Source: CAYJRR01 sp964372275 [NCBI: uncultured bacterium] (GTDB lineage Bacteria; CAYJRR01). From it: a stretch of 59,214 bases of DNA. How positions within the stretch are numbered: position 1 is the stretch's first letter; every line of letters starts with the position of its first letter. This document shows, piece after piece, positions 28,264-36,460 of the stretch. Location of the stretch: assembly GCA_964372275.1 (NCBI GenBank), contig CAYJRR010000008.1, forward strand, positions 1 to 59,214. Reading direction: 5' to 3'. The notes under the pieces are model-generated. The model worked only from the letters and a program-made list of their open reading frames with translations, was not told the DNA's origin and made no database searches. The translations under genes were made by a program, and so were the position numbers.

Positions 28264-28575
28264 CTAGCGGCGCGCGGCGCGTTGGCGGGTGTGTCCGGTG
28301 TCGGGGGTCGGTGGAGCGACCTCGTCCTTCGGCCGGGGGTCGATCGTCGGTGGAGGCTCCTGTTCGTCGAGGCGGCGCTCCTCGGTCTCTTCGCCGCGCT
28401 GCTCCTCGCGGTCGATCCGTTCCTCGGTCGGACCCGGCGAGGGCGGCTCGACGGGGGCGGTGGGCGATTCCTCCGGTCCCGGCGTCGGCGTGGCGCCGGT
28501 GGGCGCCGTCCCTCGGCACGGACCGCCGGCCGCGGCGAAGAGCGCCAGCCCCAGGAGCGGCGTCGCGAATCGCAT
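28264..28575 (-). CDS. Small low-complexity exported protein or lipoprotein
   Basis: 103 residues. The N-terminus MRFATPLLGLALFAAAG looks like a signal peptide, with a weak lipobox (GGPC|RG). The mature part is almost wholly Pro, Glu, Thr and Arg (PTPGPEESPTAPVEPPSPGP, then EEQRGEETEERRLDEQEPPP), i.e. disordered. No ribosome site is seen, and disorder plus GC bias means a false ORF is possible. The real-looking signal peptide favours a gene. Confidence 0.5.
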   Translation of the reverse strand: MRFATPLLGLALFAAAGGPCRGTAPTGATPTPGPEESPTAPVEPPSPGPTEERIDREEQRGEETEERRLDEQEPPPTIDPRPKDEVAPPTPDTGHTRQRAARR

Positions 28576-28618
28576 CTGCGGAAAACGCTAGTCCCGCGCG
28601 ATCCGGAGGCCAGGCGAT

Positions 28619-28687
28619 CCGAACCGATCCGGCCCGATCGGATCCGACACGGTTCGGACCGGATCGGATACCGCTACCGCTACCGAT
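28619..28687. repeat. Palindromic intergenic repeat, copy A
   Basis: Contains nested inverted repeats: CCGAACCG (28619-28626) with CGGTTCGG (28650-28657), and CCGATCCGG (28624-28632) with CCGGATCGG (28659-28667). The complement of 28659-28687 matches 35247-35275 at 26 of 29 bases. It lies upstream of the small protein's start and downstream of hpt. Confidence 0.7.
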
Positions 28688-28716
28688 ACGGCTCGGCTCG
28701 GCCCGGTTTCGGCGGG

Positions 28717-29256
28717 CTACTCCCCGCGGTAGATCGAGATCGCCGGCAGGTTCCGGTAGCGCCCGTCGAAGTCCAGCCCGTACCCCACCACGAACTCGTC
28801 CTCGATGGTGAACCCCACGTACTCCACCGGCACCCGCACCTTGGCGCGGCTCGGCTTGTCCAGGAGGCAGGCGACGCGCAGCGACGCCGGGTTCCGCGTC
28901 TTCAGGTTCTCGACCAGGTACTGGAGCGTCAGACCGGTGTCGACGATGTCCTCCACCACCAGCACGTGCTTGCCGGCGATCGGCTTGGTCAGGTCGTGGG
29001 TGATCTTCACCACGCCGGTCGATTCGGTCCCGGCGTAGCTCGAGACGCCGAGGAAGTCGATCGAGAGCGGCGCGTCGATCCCGCGCACCAGGTCGGCGAG
29101 GAAGATGAACGATCCCTTGAGCACGCCGACGACGACGATCTCCTTGCCGGCGAAGTCGCGGCTGATCGACGCTCCCATCTCCCGGACCCGCGCCGCGACC
29201 GTCTCGGCGGCGATCATGACGTCGAATCGCGGGCCGCTTTTCTGGGCCTTCTCCAC
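28717..29256 (-). CDS. hpt: Hypoxanthine phosphoribosyltransferase
   Basis: 179 residues. I use the GTG at 29256 rather than the ATG at 29217, because GGGAG lies about nine bases before it and the extra residues (SGPRFDVMIAAETVAARV) match the family N-terminus. The PRPP-binding motif is VLVVEDIVDTGLTLQYL, the flexible loop is FLGVSSYAGTESTG, and the base-binding end is VGYGLDFDGRYRNLPAI. It salvages hypoxanthine and guanine to IMP and GMP. It follows upp by 14 bp on the same strand, forming a base-salvage pair. Confidence 0.96.
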   Translation of the reverse strand: MEKAQKSGPRFDVMIAAETVAARVREMGASISRDFAGKEIVVVGVLKGSFIFLADLVRGIDAPLSIDFLGVSSYAGTESTGVVKITHDLTKPIAGKHVLVVEDIVDTGLTLQYLVENLKTRNPASLRVACLLDKPSRAKVRVPVEYVGFTIEDEFVVGYGLDFDGRYRNLPAISIYRGE

Positions 29257-29270
29257 GCGCGTTGCTCCCG

Positions 29271-30131
29271 TCAGACGAAGCTGTTGTTGAGGATCTCCCC
29301 GAAACCGCCGCCGCCCGGGACGATGTACTGCTTGTCGTTCAGGCCCCGCTCCTCCTCCCACCGGGAACCGGGCACGCTCTTCAACACGTCGGGGGCGGAC
29401 AGCCCGCGGTCGAGGCGGCAGGCGTAGATCACCACGTCGGGGTGGTCCTTGCGGACGCGGCGGATGTACTCCGGCGTGACGATCAGGTGGGCGGCGATGA
29501 ACTTCGACGCCTTCCCCTTCACCTGGGTCTTGTAGATGTCGATCACGTTCACCAAGCTGCCGGCGGTGGCCCCCATCGGGTCGGGGACGACGACGATGCT
29601 GTCCTCCACGTCGCCGCCGATCTTGCTCCCGGAGATGTCGACGCCGACCACCTGGTTCTTCGCGTCGACCTTGCGGTTCATGAAGATGTGGTCCTGGCGG
29701 ACGTGCCGCGGGGTCAGCGCGTGGTTCAGCACGTCGAAGAAGACGAGCGAGGGCATGATCCCGGCGCGCGCGATGTCGACCACCACCGTCTTGGTTCCGG
29801 GGTCGAGGACCGTCCCTTCGTAGACCCCCTCCTCGTTGTGGTGGATCATCCGCGTCTCGATCGACGCCACGCGGGTCGGGAACTCCTGCGCCAGGATCAC
29901 CTTCGCCAGCCCCTGGTAGAGCAGCGTCACCAGTTGCGAGATCTCCGGCTGGAACGTCCCGTCGGAGCAGAGCTTCGCCAGGAGGGTGAGCAGGTAGGCG
30001 TCGGCGAGGATGTGGACGTTCGCACCGTAGCGGTGCTCGATCTCGGGAGCCCGCCCGCGCGAAGCGACGTCGAGGTAGGAGATGTCCTTCACGGGGCGGG
30101 GAAGGTAGCAGGGCGAAGATCCTGCGTCCAC
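29271..30131 (-). CDS. upp: Uracil phosphoribosyltransferase, long form
   Basis: 286 residues, longer than E. coli Upp (208). The core carries the PRPP motif SIVVVPDPMGATAGSLVNVI (usual DPMLATGGS), DIARAGIMPSLVFFDVL (usual RAGL) and a C-terminal RLDRGLSAPDVL (usual DRGLN). It makes UMP from uracil and PRPP. The ATG at 30131 lies 15 bp after the upstream stop; a GTG inside (VKDISYLD) is an alternative start. The mutated GATAGS loop and long termini place it in a divergent Upp clade. Confidence 0.88.
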   Translation of the reverse strand: MDAGSSPCYLPRPVKDISYLDVASRGRAPEIEHRYGANVHILADAYLLTLLAKLCSDGTFQPEISQLVTLLYQGLAKVILAQEFPTRVASIETRMIHHNEEGVYEGTVLDPGTKTVVVDIARAGIMPSLVFFDVLNHALTPRHVRQDHIFMNRKVDAKNQVVGVDISGSKIGGDVEDSIVVVPDPMGATAGSLVNVIDIYKTQVKGKASKFIAAHLIVTPEYIRRVRKDHPDVVIYACRLDRGLSAPDVLKSVPGSRWEEERGLNDKQYIVPGGGGFGEILNNSFV

Positions 30132-30146
30132 CGGGCCCGACCCGCG

Positions 30147-32030
30147 CTATCGCGCGGCCAGGCGCTGCTCCTTGATCCAGCGCTCGATGTCGCTCCGGGC
30201 CGTGGAGAGAGGGACGCCGCCGTGCGACAGGAGACGGTCGTGGAAGGCGGGTAGGGAGAAGCGCTCCCCGAGCGACCGTTCCGCTTCGTAACGCATCTCT
30301 CGGATCTGCAGCTGCCCCACCTTGTAGGCGAGCGCCTGACCGGGCCACAGGATGTAACGATCGATTTCGTTGGCCGCCTCGATCTTGGTGTGGCCGGTGT
30401 TCGCGAGGAAGTAGCGGAGGGCCTTCTCCCGGCTCCACCCCTTGGCGTGCATCCCGGTGTCGACCACCAGGCGGACGGCGCGCCACAGCTCGTAGTTCAT
30501 GGCGCCGAGTCGCTCCTCGTCGCTCCGGTAGAGACCGAGCTCCCCCGCCAGTCCTTCGGCGTAGAGCGCCCACCCTTCGACGAAGGCGGTCTGCCCGAGC
30601 TGGCGCTGGAACTCCGGCAGCGCGCCGTTCTCGTTGGCGAGGGCGATCTGGAAGTGGTGGCCGGGGACCGCTTCGTGGAAGGCGAGCGCCGCCATGTTGT
30701 AGAGCGGCCGCGACGCCGGGTCGTAGGTGTTGACGTAATAGTAGGCCGGTCGCGAGCCGTCCTTCGGCGCGCTGTAGTAGTAGGCCGCGGGGGCGTCCTT
30801 CTCCCGGAACGATTCGATCGCCTTGACCTCGATCGGCGTCTTCGGGAGCCGGCCGAACGCCTTCGGAAGCGCGGCGGTGGCCCGCGCGACGAGATCGCGG
30901 TTGTAGGCCAGGAGCGCCTCCGCGCTCGCCAGCCGCTGGTCCTTCGCCTTCGCCCGCGCCTCGAACCAGGCGCGGAGGTCGACCTTCGCCTTCGCGCCGG
31001 CCCCCGGTCCGGATCCCTTCGCCGCGACGATCTCGCGCATCTCCCCTTGCAGGCGCTCGACCTCCGAAAGGCCCAGCCGGTGCAACTCCTCCGCCGACGA
31101 CTCGAGGCCGGTGTACTGCTTGATGCGGGCCGCGTAGCACGCGGTCCCGTCCGGCAGCTCCGACACGCCGACCCCGGCGCGCGCGCGCGGGAGGACCTCC
31201 TTGCGGAGGACGTCGCGGTAGGCCTTCAACCCCGGGTAGACGGAGTCGCGGACCGCGCCGAGGAGGTCGGTCTCCGCCGTGCGCCGCTGCTCGTCGGTCC
31301 AGGTCGCCGGGAGCGTGGCGGCCGTCCGCCCGTAGGGGCTCTTTTCCGGCGGCGTCGCGATCTGCTCGTCGAGCTGCTTGAGCACCCGCTCGACGTTGAT
31401 CCTGGAGGCGACCCTCTTCTCCGACAGTCCGCGCCGGAGGTTTGCGATCTGTTCGTCGAACAGCTTCTTCGCGCTCCGGAAGCGGATCGCGAGCGTCTGC
31501 GCGTGCTCCGGTTCGGAGATCGTGTGGTAGTTCGGCAGCTCCGCCAGGAAGACGTGCGGGCCGCCGAGCTGATCGACCGACCAGCGCCACGATCGGCAGA
31601 CCTCCGAGCCGAGCGACGTGGAAAGCTCGACGCGCAACACGTCGGCGGTGATCCGCTCGTCGGGACGCAGGGCCGCCAGGTCGAGCGCCTCGACCCTTTT
31701 CAGGAATCCGGTGAGCGCGTCACGGTGCCGTGCGACCTCCTCCTCCGAGGCGTCGTCGAGCTCGGCATCGCGCGACCGGTCGCCGAGATAGGTGGCGAAG
31801 GTCGGCGAGGCGCGGAGCTGCTCGTTCCAGAAGTCGTCGCCGATCCGCTCGAGCGCCCGCGAGGCCTCCGATCGCGTCGCGCCTTGGTCGGACGACCGGC
31901 CGGCCGCGATCGCCGGCGCCTCCGCGGATGTGGCCGCGGGCACGGCCGAGGGCGCGCCACCGGTCGGTCGAGCGGCGTGGCAGGCGGACACGGCGAGCAT
32001 CGTGATCGAAGCGAGGATCAGGGCGCGCAT
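30147..32030 (-). CDS. DUF885-family lipoprotein, putative zinc peptidase
   Basis: 627 residues. The ATG at 32030 gives MRALILASITMLAVSAC|HA, a lipoprotein signal; another ATG at 32057 is possible. The DUF885 hallmark FHEAVPGHHFQIAL (H452, E453, H458/H459) is present, followed by FVEGWALYAEGLAGELG with the likely third-ligand Glu, and WPGQALAYKVGQLQI. The family resembles M3/M32-type helical zinc peptidases. The promoter region, 32031-32206, is shared with the divergent GMC oxidoreductase and carries a 30-bp palindrome. Confidence 0.92.
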   Translation of the reverse strand: MRALILASITMLAVSACHAARPTGGAPSAVPAATSAEAPAIAAGRSSDQGATRSEASRALERIGDDFWNEQLRASPTFATYLGDRSRDAELDDASEEEVARHRDALTGFLKRVEALDLAALRPDERITADVLRVELSTSLGSEVCRSWRWSVDQLGGPHVFLAELPNYHTISEPEHAQTLAIRFRSAKKLFDEQIANLRRGLSEKRVASRINVERVLKQLDEQIATPPEKSPYGRTAATLPATWTDEQRRTAETDLLGAVRDSVYPGLKAYRDVLRKEVLPRARAGVGVSELPDGTACYAARIKQYTGLESSAEELHRLGLSEVERLQGEMREIVAAKGSGPGAGAKAKVDLRAWFEARAKAKDQRLASAEALLAYNRDLVARATAALPKAFGRLPKTPIEVKAIESFREKDAPAAYYYSAPKDGSRPAYYYVNTYDPASRPLYNMAALAFHEAVPGHHFQIALANENGALPEFQRQLGQTAFVEGWALYAEGLAGELGLYRSDEERLGAMNYELWRAVRLVVDTGMHAKGWSREKALRYFLANTGHTKIEAANEIDRYILWPGQALAYKVGQLQIREMRYEAERSLGERFSLPAFHDRLLSHGGVPLSTARSDIERWIKEQRLAAR

Positions 32031-32071
32031 GGGCGCGCATCCTACCGGACGACGCATCCCCGCGTGAAATC

Positions 32072-32101
32072 GGGACACTGACGCTGATGTCAACGTGTCC
32101 C
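32072..32101. promoter_or_regulatory. Palindromic operator candidate between divergent genes
   Basis: Outer arms GGGACAC (32072-32078) and GTGTCCC (32095-32101) are perfect inverted repeats. Inside them TGAC-GCTGAT-GTCA (32079-32092) is a second inverted repeat. The site sits 42 bp from the DUF885 start and 106 bp from the GMC start. The form resembles TetR-type operators. No TetR gene is in the window. Confidence 0.6.
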
Positions 32102-32206
32102 ATCGGCGCCCCTCGTCGCCGACGCCCGTCCACGAATCCCCGCATTGCCGGGCGGTTGCGGACGGTATGACGGTTGCAGCTTCGACCAAGAATCGGGAGG
32201 AACGTC

Positions 32207-34255
32207 ATGTCGAATCATGGGACGTTGCGTCACGTCGCCGCCGCCAGCCTGCTCGCCCTCGTGCTCGTCGGAGGGTCTCCGGCGCATGCCGCGGGCGCGG
32301 ACGATTGCGCGCCGGATCGCGGTCCGTTCTCCTGGTTCACCGATCTCTTCCGCCGGGCGCCCGCCTGCGAGGGGATCGACACGACCCGTCCGCTGCCGGA
32401 GGAGGTCGACACGCTCGTCGTCGGCGCCGGACCCGGCGGGGGGACGGTCGCCGGAAAGCTCGCCGAAGGGGGACAGACGGTCGCGCTGCTCGACGCCGGG
32501 ACGATGAACGTGCTGCCGGTGTCGGAGGCGCTGTCGGCCTTCGCCGCGTCGGCCGAATACCGCAAGAAGGCGCTCGCCTATGGCGTGGAGCGGATCCCCG
32601 AGTCGGGCTTCGTGGCCAACTACCCGCGTCTCGCGGGCCTGGGCGGATCGGCCGCCGGCGCCGCCGGGATCATCACGCCGTTCACCTGGTCGGCGGTCGA
32701 CGCCATGGCCCGCCGCATGGGCGATCCGACGCTCGGATCGAAGACGCTGGCCCACTACCAGCGTTCGGTGGAGAACGCGCGTTGGGACCTCGCCGGACGC
32801 GTCGAGGAGTTCTTCCTCGGCCGGTCGCGGCACGGTCATCGCGGCTTCCAGAAGACCGGCGTGCCGAGCCTGGCGACGCTGCTGTCGACCCTTCCCGACG
32901 CGCCGCAGCTCGCGCCGTTCTACAAGGCCCTCCTCAAGTCGCAGGACAACTCGGTCGAGGCGATCTTCCGCCGTGGACTCGGCGGCGGCGACCTCCACGA
33001 CCCGGAGGTGCAGAAGCGCGAAGGGATCGTCGTCCTGCCCGCCGCCACCGACGAGGACGGCAAGCGCTCGACCGTGGCGCAGTACATCGCCCAGACGCAA
33101 TGCCGCCACCCCGATCGCCTCTTCCTCAAGGGCGGGGCCGTGGTCGACAAGATCCTGTTCGAACGGAACGCCGACGGCTCGCTGCGCGCGGTCGGAGTCG
33201 AATACCTGGAGGGGGCGAAGCTGCGCGCCAGCGGCGCGCCCGTCGACCCCGGCGCACCGGCCCCTGTCCGCCGGGTCGTCCGCGCCCGGAACGTGGTCGT
33301 CGCCAACAGCCCGTTCGGCGCGGTCGGGACCCTGCAACGCTCCGGCATCGGCCCGCGCGCGGAGCTCGACCGCCTCGGCGTGGAGACGCTCCTCGACCGG
33401 CCCGGCGTCGGGCAGCGGGTCGGCGATCGTCTGGAGTCGACGGTGGTGATGGAGTTCCCCGAGGAGTTCAAGGTGCTCGGCGATCTCGAAGCGGCGGAGA
33501 AGGAGCTGATCGCGCTGTCCGATCGCCTCGACGCCAACCCGAACGACACCGAGGCGAAGGAGGCGGTCAAGCGGCTGTTCGAGCGGCAGAAGGGCCTGCT
33601 CACCACCAACGGGATCCCGCTGGCGATGATGTGGAAGTCGGACCCGTCCCTCGCCGAGCCCGACCTTCTCTTCTTCGGCTTCCCCGGGAACTTCACCAAC
33701 TTCCGGAAGGGGTTCTCCCACGACCTGACGGCGACGAAGAACCGCTTCTCGGTGATCATGCTCAAGATCGACACCGCGAGCGACGGCACGGCGGTGGTGA
33801 ACTCGACCGATCCGACCGAGTCGCCCAAGGTGTCGGTCGCCTACGACCCGAAGGGACCCGACATGCGCGCCATGGCCAAGGGGCTGGTGCGCTTCAACCA
33901 GGAGATCGCATCGAAGCTCCCCGGCGTGAAGGTGGTGCGCGGAAACGTCACGACCGAGGAGGAGGCGCTGGAGTTCCTCTCCAACAGCGACAACCTGTTC
34001 GGCCACCACATCCGCGGCGGCGCGCCGATGGGACCGGCCAGCGATCCGCTCGCCGTCGTCGACTCGAACCAGAAGGTCTACGGGACGAGCAACGTCTACG
34101 TCGCCGGGACCGCCGCCTGGAACGGGTCGATCGGACCGTTCCCGATCCTCCCGATCGAAGCGATGTCCGCGCGGCTGGCCGACAAGATGCTCGCAGGGGG
34201 ACGGGGGGGAGCCCCCCAGGGAGCGCGAAGCGCGCACCGCCCGGCGCCGCGGTAG
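32207..34255 (+). CDS. GMC-family FAD-dependent oxidoreductase, exported
   Basis: 682 residues; the start is fixed by GGGAGG six bases before ATG 32207. The signal peptide ends SPAHA. The FAD motif is DTLVVGAGPGGGTVAGKLAE, the GMC core includes GLGGSAAGAAGIITPFTWS, and the C-terminal FAD/active-site region is HHIRGGAPMGPASDPLAVVD then VAGTAAWNGSIGPFPILPIE. GMC enzymes oxidise alcohols or sterols. The usual His-Asn active pair is not obvious (WNGS region degenerate), so activity is uncertain. The final residues (AGGRGGAPQGARSAHRPAPR) are encoded by a hairpin-rich repeat-like block. Its stop abuts the next gene's stop with no gap. Confidence 0.88.
   Translation: MSNHGTLRHVAAASLLALVLVGGSPAHAAGADDCAPDRGPFSWFTDLFRRAPACEGIDTTRPLPEEVDTLVVGAGPGGGTVAGKLAEGGQTVALLDAGTMNVLPVSEALSAFAASAEYRKKALAYGVERIPESGFVANYPRLAGLGGSAAGAAGIITPFTWSAVDAMARRMGDPTLGSKTLAHYQRSVENARWDLAGRVEEFFLGRSRHGHRGFQKTGVPSLATLLSTLPDAPQLAPFYKALLKSQDNSVEAIFRRGLGGGDLHDPEVQKREGIVVLPAATDEDGKRSTVAQYIAQTQCRHPDRLFLKGGAVVDKILFERNADGSLRAVGVEYLEGAKLRASGAPVDPGAPAPVRRVVRARNVVVANSPFGAVGTLQRSGIGPRAELDRLGVETLLDRPGVGQRVGDRLESTVVMEFPEEFKVLGDLEAAEKELIALSDRLDANPNDTEAKEAVKRLFERQKGLLTTNGIPLAMMWKSDPSLAEPDLLFFGFPGNFTNFRKGFSHDLTATKNRFSVIMLKIDTASDGTAVVNSTDPTESPKVSVAYDPKGPDMRAMAKGLVRFNQEIASKLPGVKVVRGNVTTEEEALEFLSNSDNLFGHHIRGGAPMGPASDPLAVVDSNQKVYGTSNVYVAGTAAWNGSIGPFPILPIEAMSARLADKMLAGGRGGAPQGARSAHRPAPR
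34197..34245. repeat. Hairpin-rich repeat-like block at the 3' end of the GMC gene
   Basis: Contains a GGGGGG/CCCCCC inverted repeat around 34203-34218, then GGGAGCGCGAAGCGCGCACC, which resembles the reverse complement of the CGCCCTTCGGGC-type repeats at 3270 and 44816. It is translated as the odd C-terminus of the GMC protein. Confidence 0.4.
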
Positions 34256-35149
34256 TCAGAACGCGACGAGCGAGATCGAGACGAAGTGCGTCTTCGGACT
34301 CGTCTCGCCGTCGGGGATCTCGGCCGAATAGTCGATCGAGCCCGATTCGGAGGAGATCCCGATCCCCGCCGTCCAGAGGCGCGTCCCGGTCGGGGCGTCC
34401 TCGTGGACGCCTCCTCGCAGGGCGAGGGTCTGGCTCGGGTTGAGCTGCGCCCCCGCGGCCCAGCCGGTCGTCTCCTCTTCGGCCGACGCCATGTCGTGGA
34501 ACAGGTCGCCGGAGACCATCAACCACTTGAACGGGAGGAAGACGGCGCCACCGGTGGCGGTCCGCGGCGCCTCGGGCTGGTTCCCGTTCACCAGGTTGTC
34601 GAGCGTGGCGCCGATCGCCAGGATCGGGAGCGGCCGGTAGAGCAGCCCGACGTCGGAGGTCCACCCTTTGCCATCGCGCGGGCCGCCCTTGCCGTACGCG
34701 ACACGGAAATATTTCGCGTTCAATCCGAAGAAGACGCGCTCCGGGACGACCGGGAAGGCGACCGCCGTCACGTAGCGCTGCGAGGAGAGGTCGAGCGCGG
34801 TGCCCGACCGGTTCACCTTGCGATGCTCGAAGGCGAACCCGGTCGCGGCGCGGTTGGTGAGGCTGTCGGTGAGCGAGGTGCCGATGGCGTAGGCCCCCGC
34901 TGCTTGCGCGCGGTAGTAGCCGCCGTCGAACTCGAAGCGCGCGACCTGCGCCATCCCCGCCGGGTTCAGGTCGATCGCCGAGTTGTCGAAGGCGATCGCC
35001 CGGAACGCCCCCCCCATCGCCGCCGCGCGCGCGGACTGCAGCTCGGTCGTCTGCGCGTGGGCGGCGCCGACTACCGCGATGGAGACGAGCGGCGCGAAAA
35101 GCGCGGCGAGCATCGTCGCGCTCGTTCGAAGACGGAGTGCCGACGCCAC
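34256..35149 (-). CDS. Outer-membrane beta-barrel protein (PorV/FadL-like)
   Basis: 297 residues with a GTG start. The signal peptide ends VVGAAHA. The mature N-terminus SARAAAMGGAFRAIAFDNSA with DLNPAGMAQ is the PorV/FadL-type start (GGA, then NPAG). Alternating strands continue to a C-terminal Phe (SISLVAF), the usual signal for outer-membrane assembly. The ligand is unknown. The promoter region faces the GAF gene across a 234-bp gap with a 61-nt hairpin. Confidence 0.87.
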   Translation of the reverse strand: MASALRLRTSATMLAALFAPLVSIAVVGAAHAQTTELQSARAAAMGGAFRAIAFDNSAIDLNPAGMAQVARFEFDGGYYRAQAAGAYAIGTSLTDSLTNRAATGFAFEHRKVNRSGTALDLSSQRYVTAVAFPVVPERVFFGLNAKYFRVAYGKGGPRDGKGWTSDVGLLYRPLPILAIGATLDNLVNGNQPEAPRTATGGAVFLPFKWLMVSGDLFHDMASAEEETTGWAAGAQLNPSQTLALRGGVHEDAPTGTRLWTAGIGISSESGSIDYSAEIPDGETSPKTHFVSISLVAF

Positions 35150-35228
35150 GCGCGGGTTATCTCAGGCGCCGACCGACGCGGTCAACGCGCGTGATGGTGT
35201 CCCACCAACTCCGGAGTGAGTGGCAGAA

Positions 35229-35289
35229 GGAACCGACCGGACCCGCATCGGTAACGGTACCCGTATCCGATCCGGGTCCGGTCGGTTCC
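35229..35289. repeat. 61-nt hairpin, palindromic intergenic repeat copy B
   Basis: A perfect 17-bp inverted repeat: GGAACCGACCGGACCCG (35229-35245) and CGGGTCCGGTCGGTTCC (35273-35289). The 27-base centre is itself partly palindromic (ATCGG/CCGAT and ACGG/CCGT). The centre matches copy A at 28659-28687 (26 of 29). It lies in the divergent gap between the barrel gene and the GAF gene. Confidence 0.85.
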
Positions 35290-35383
35290 CTCGGAAGGAT
35301 TTGCGCTTTACCGTCGTTGCGCCCCGGAACTATCTTCCCCGTCCGCCGCGAGGGGAGGCTGCCGCGCGGCGCGCAATCCTCTC

Positions 35384-36460
35384 GTGACCTCCTTCGTCCG
35401 ACAAATCATCGGACTCTCCCGTTGGACCGGCGCCGACGAGCTGCGGCGCCGCTCGGCGGTCGGCGCGCAGATCACCATGCTCAACGAGATCGCGCGGGCG
35501 ATGAGCTCGTCGATGGTCTCGCAGACAGCCACGCACGAGCTGATCGCCGAAGCGGTCTGCACGGTGCTCGGCGTGGAGCGCGCCTTCCTGCTCCTGTTGG
35601 ACGAGCGGCAGGGAGGGCTGGTGGCGGGGGCGGGGCGTGGATTGGTGTCTTCCAAGGGATTGGAAGAGTTGAGGATTCCGTCGTCCGGCGACTCCACCAT
35701 CGCGCGCGCGCTGGCGGCGACGGCGGTGCTCCGCGGGGAGGCCGAGCGGGAGCGGGAACCGGTCGGCCGCCTCCTCGGGCTGGGGCGTTACCTGGCGGCG
35801 CCGATGGTGGTGGAGGGGCGACCGAAGGGGGTGGTCGTCGCCGACAGCAAGACCGGCGGGCGCGACTTCGAGTCCGACGACGAACGACTCCTGATGGTGC
35901 TCGCCACGCTCGCGGCGATCGCCACCGAGAACGCCGAGCGGGTGCAGCACCTGAAGGACAAGAGCTCGCGGCTGGCGGCGCTGTTCGAGGTGGGACGGCT
36001 GCTCAACAGCACGCTCGAGGTCGACCGCCTGCTCGAACGGATCGTGGAGAAGGCGCTGGAGATCACCGGCGCGAACACCGGCGCCATCCTGCTGCTCGAC
36101 GAGTCCAACGGGCTGCTTTCGATCCGGGCCGCGCGCGGGATCGCGGCGGACCTGGTCCGCGACCTCACGCTCAAGGTCGGGGAGGGGATCACCGGCTTTG
36201 CCGCGCGCGAGGGGCGCACCATCCTGGTGCCCGACGTCTCCAAGGAACCGCGCTACGTCGTCGGGAATCCGTCGGTGCGCAGCGAGCTGGCGGTTCCGAT
36301 GTTCGACGAGGGGAAGGTGATCGGCGTGATCGACGTCGACAGCGATCTTCCCGACAAGTTCCGCGAGGACGACCGCGAGCTCCTGGAGACGTTCGCCGGC
36401 GTGGCGGCGGTCGCGTTGCGCAACGCAAGGCTCTTCCAGCAAGGGGCGTCCCGACGGTGA
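35384..36460 (+). CDS. Protein with two GAF domains
   Basis: 358 residues with a GTG start. The first GAF domain covers about 45-180 (HELIAEAVCTVLGVERAFLL to ERLLMVLATLAAIATENAE) and the second about 200-350 (LLERIVEKALEITGANTGAI, GEGITGFAAREGRTILVPDV, LAVPMFDEGKVIGVIDVDS). There is no output domain, so it probably senses a small molecule and acts on a partner. Its stop overlaps the galU start (GTGA), so the two are translated together. Confidence 0.9.
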   Translation: MTSFVRQIIGLSRWTGADELRRRSAVGAQITMLNEIARAMSSSMVSQTATHELIAEAVCTVLGVERAFLLLLDERQGGLVAGAGRGLVSSKGLEELRIPSSGDSTIARALAATAVLRGEAEREREPVGRLLGLGRYLAAPMVVEGRPKGVVVADSKTGGRDFESDDERLLMVLATLAAIATENAERVQHLKDKSSRLAALFEVGRLLNSTLEVDRLLERIVEKALEITGANTGAILLLDESNGLLSIRAARGIAADLVRDLTLKVGEGITGFAAREGRTILVPDVSKEPRYVVGNPSVRSELAVPMFDEGKVIGVIDVDSDLPDKFREDDRELLETFAGVAAVALRNARLFQQGASRR

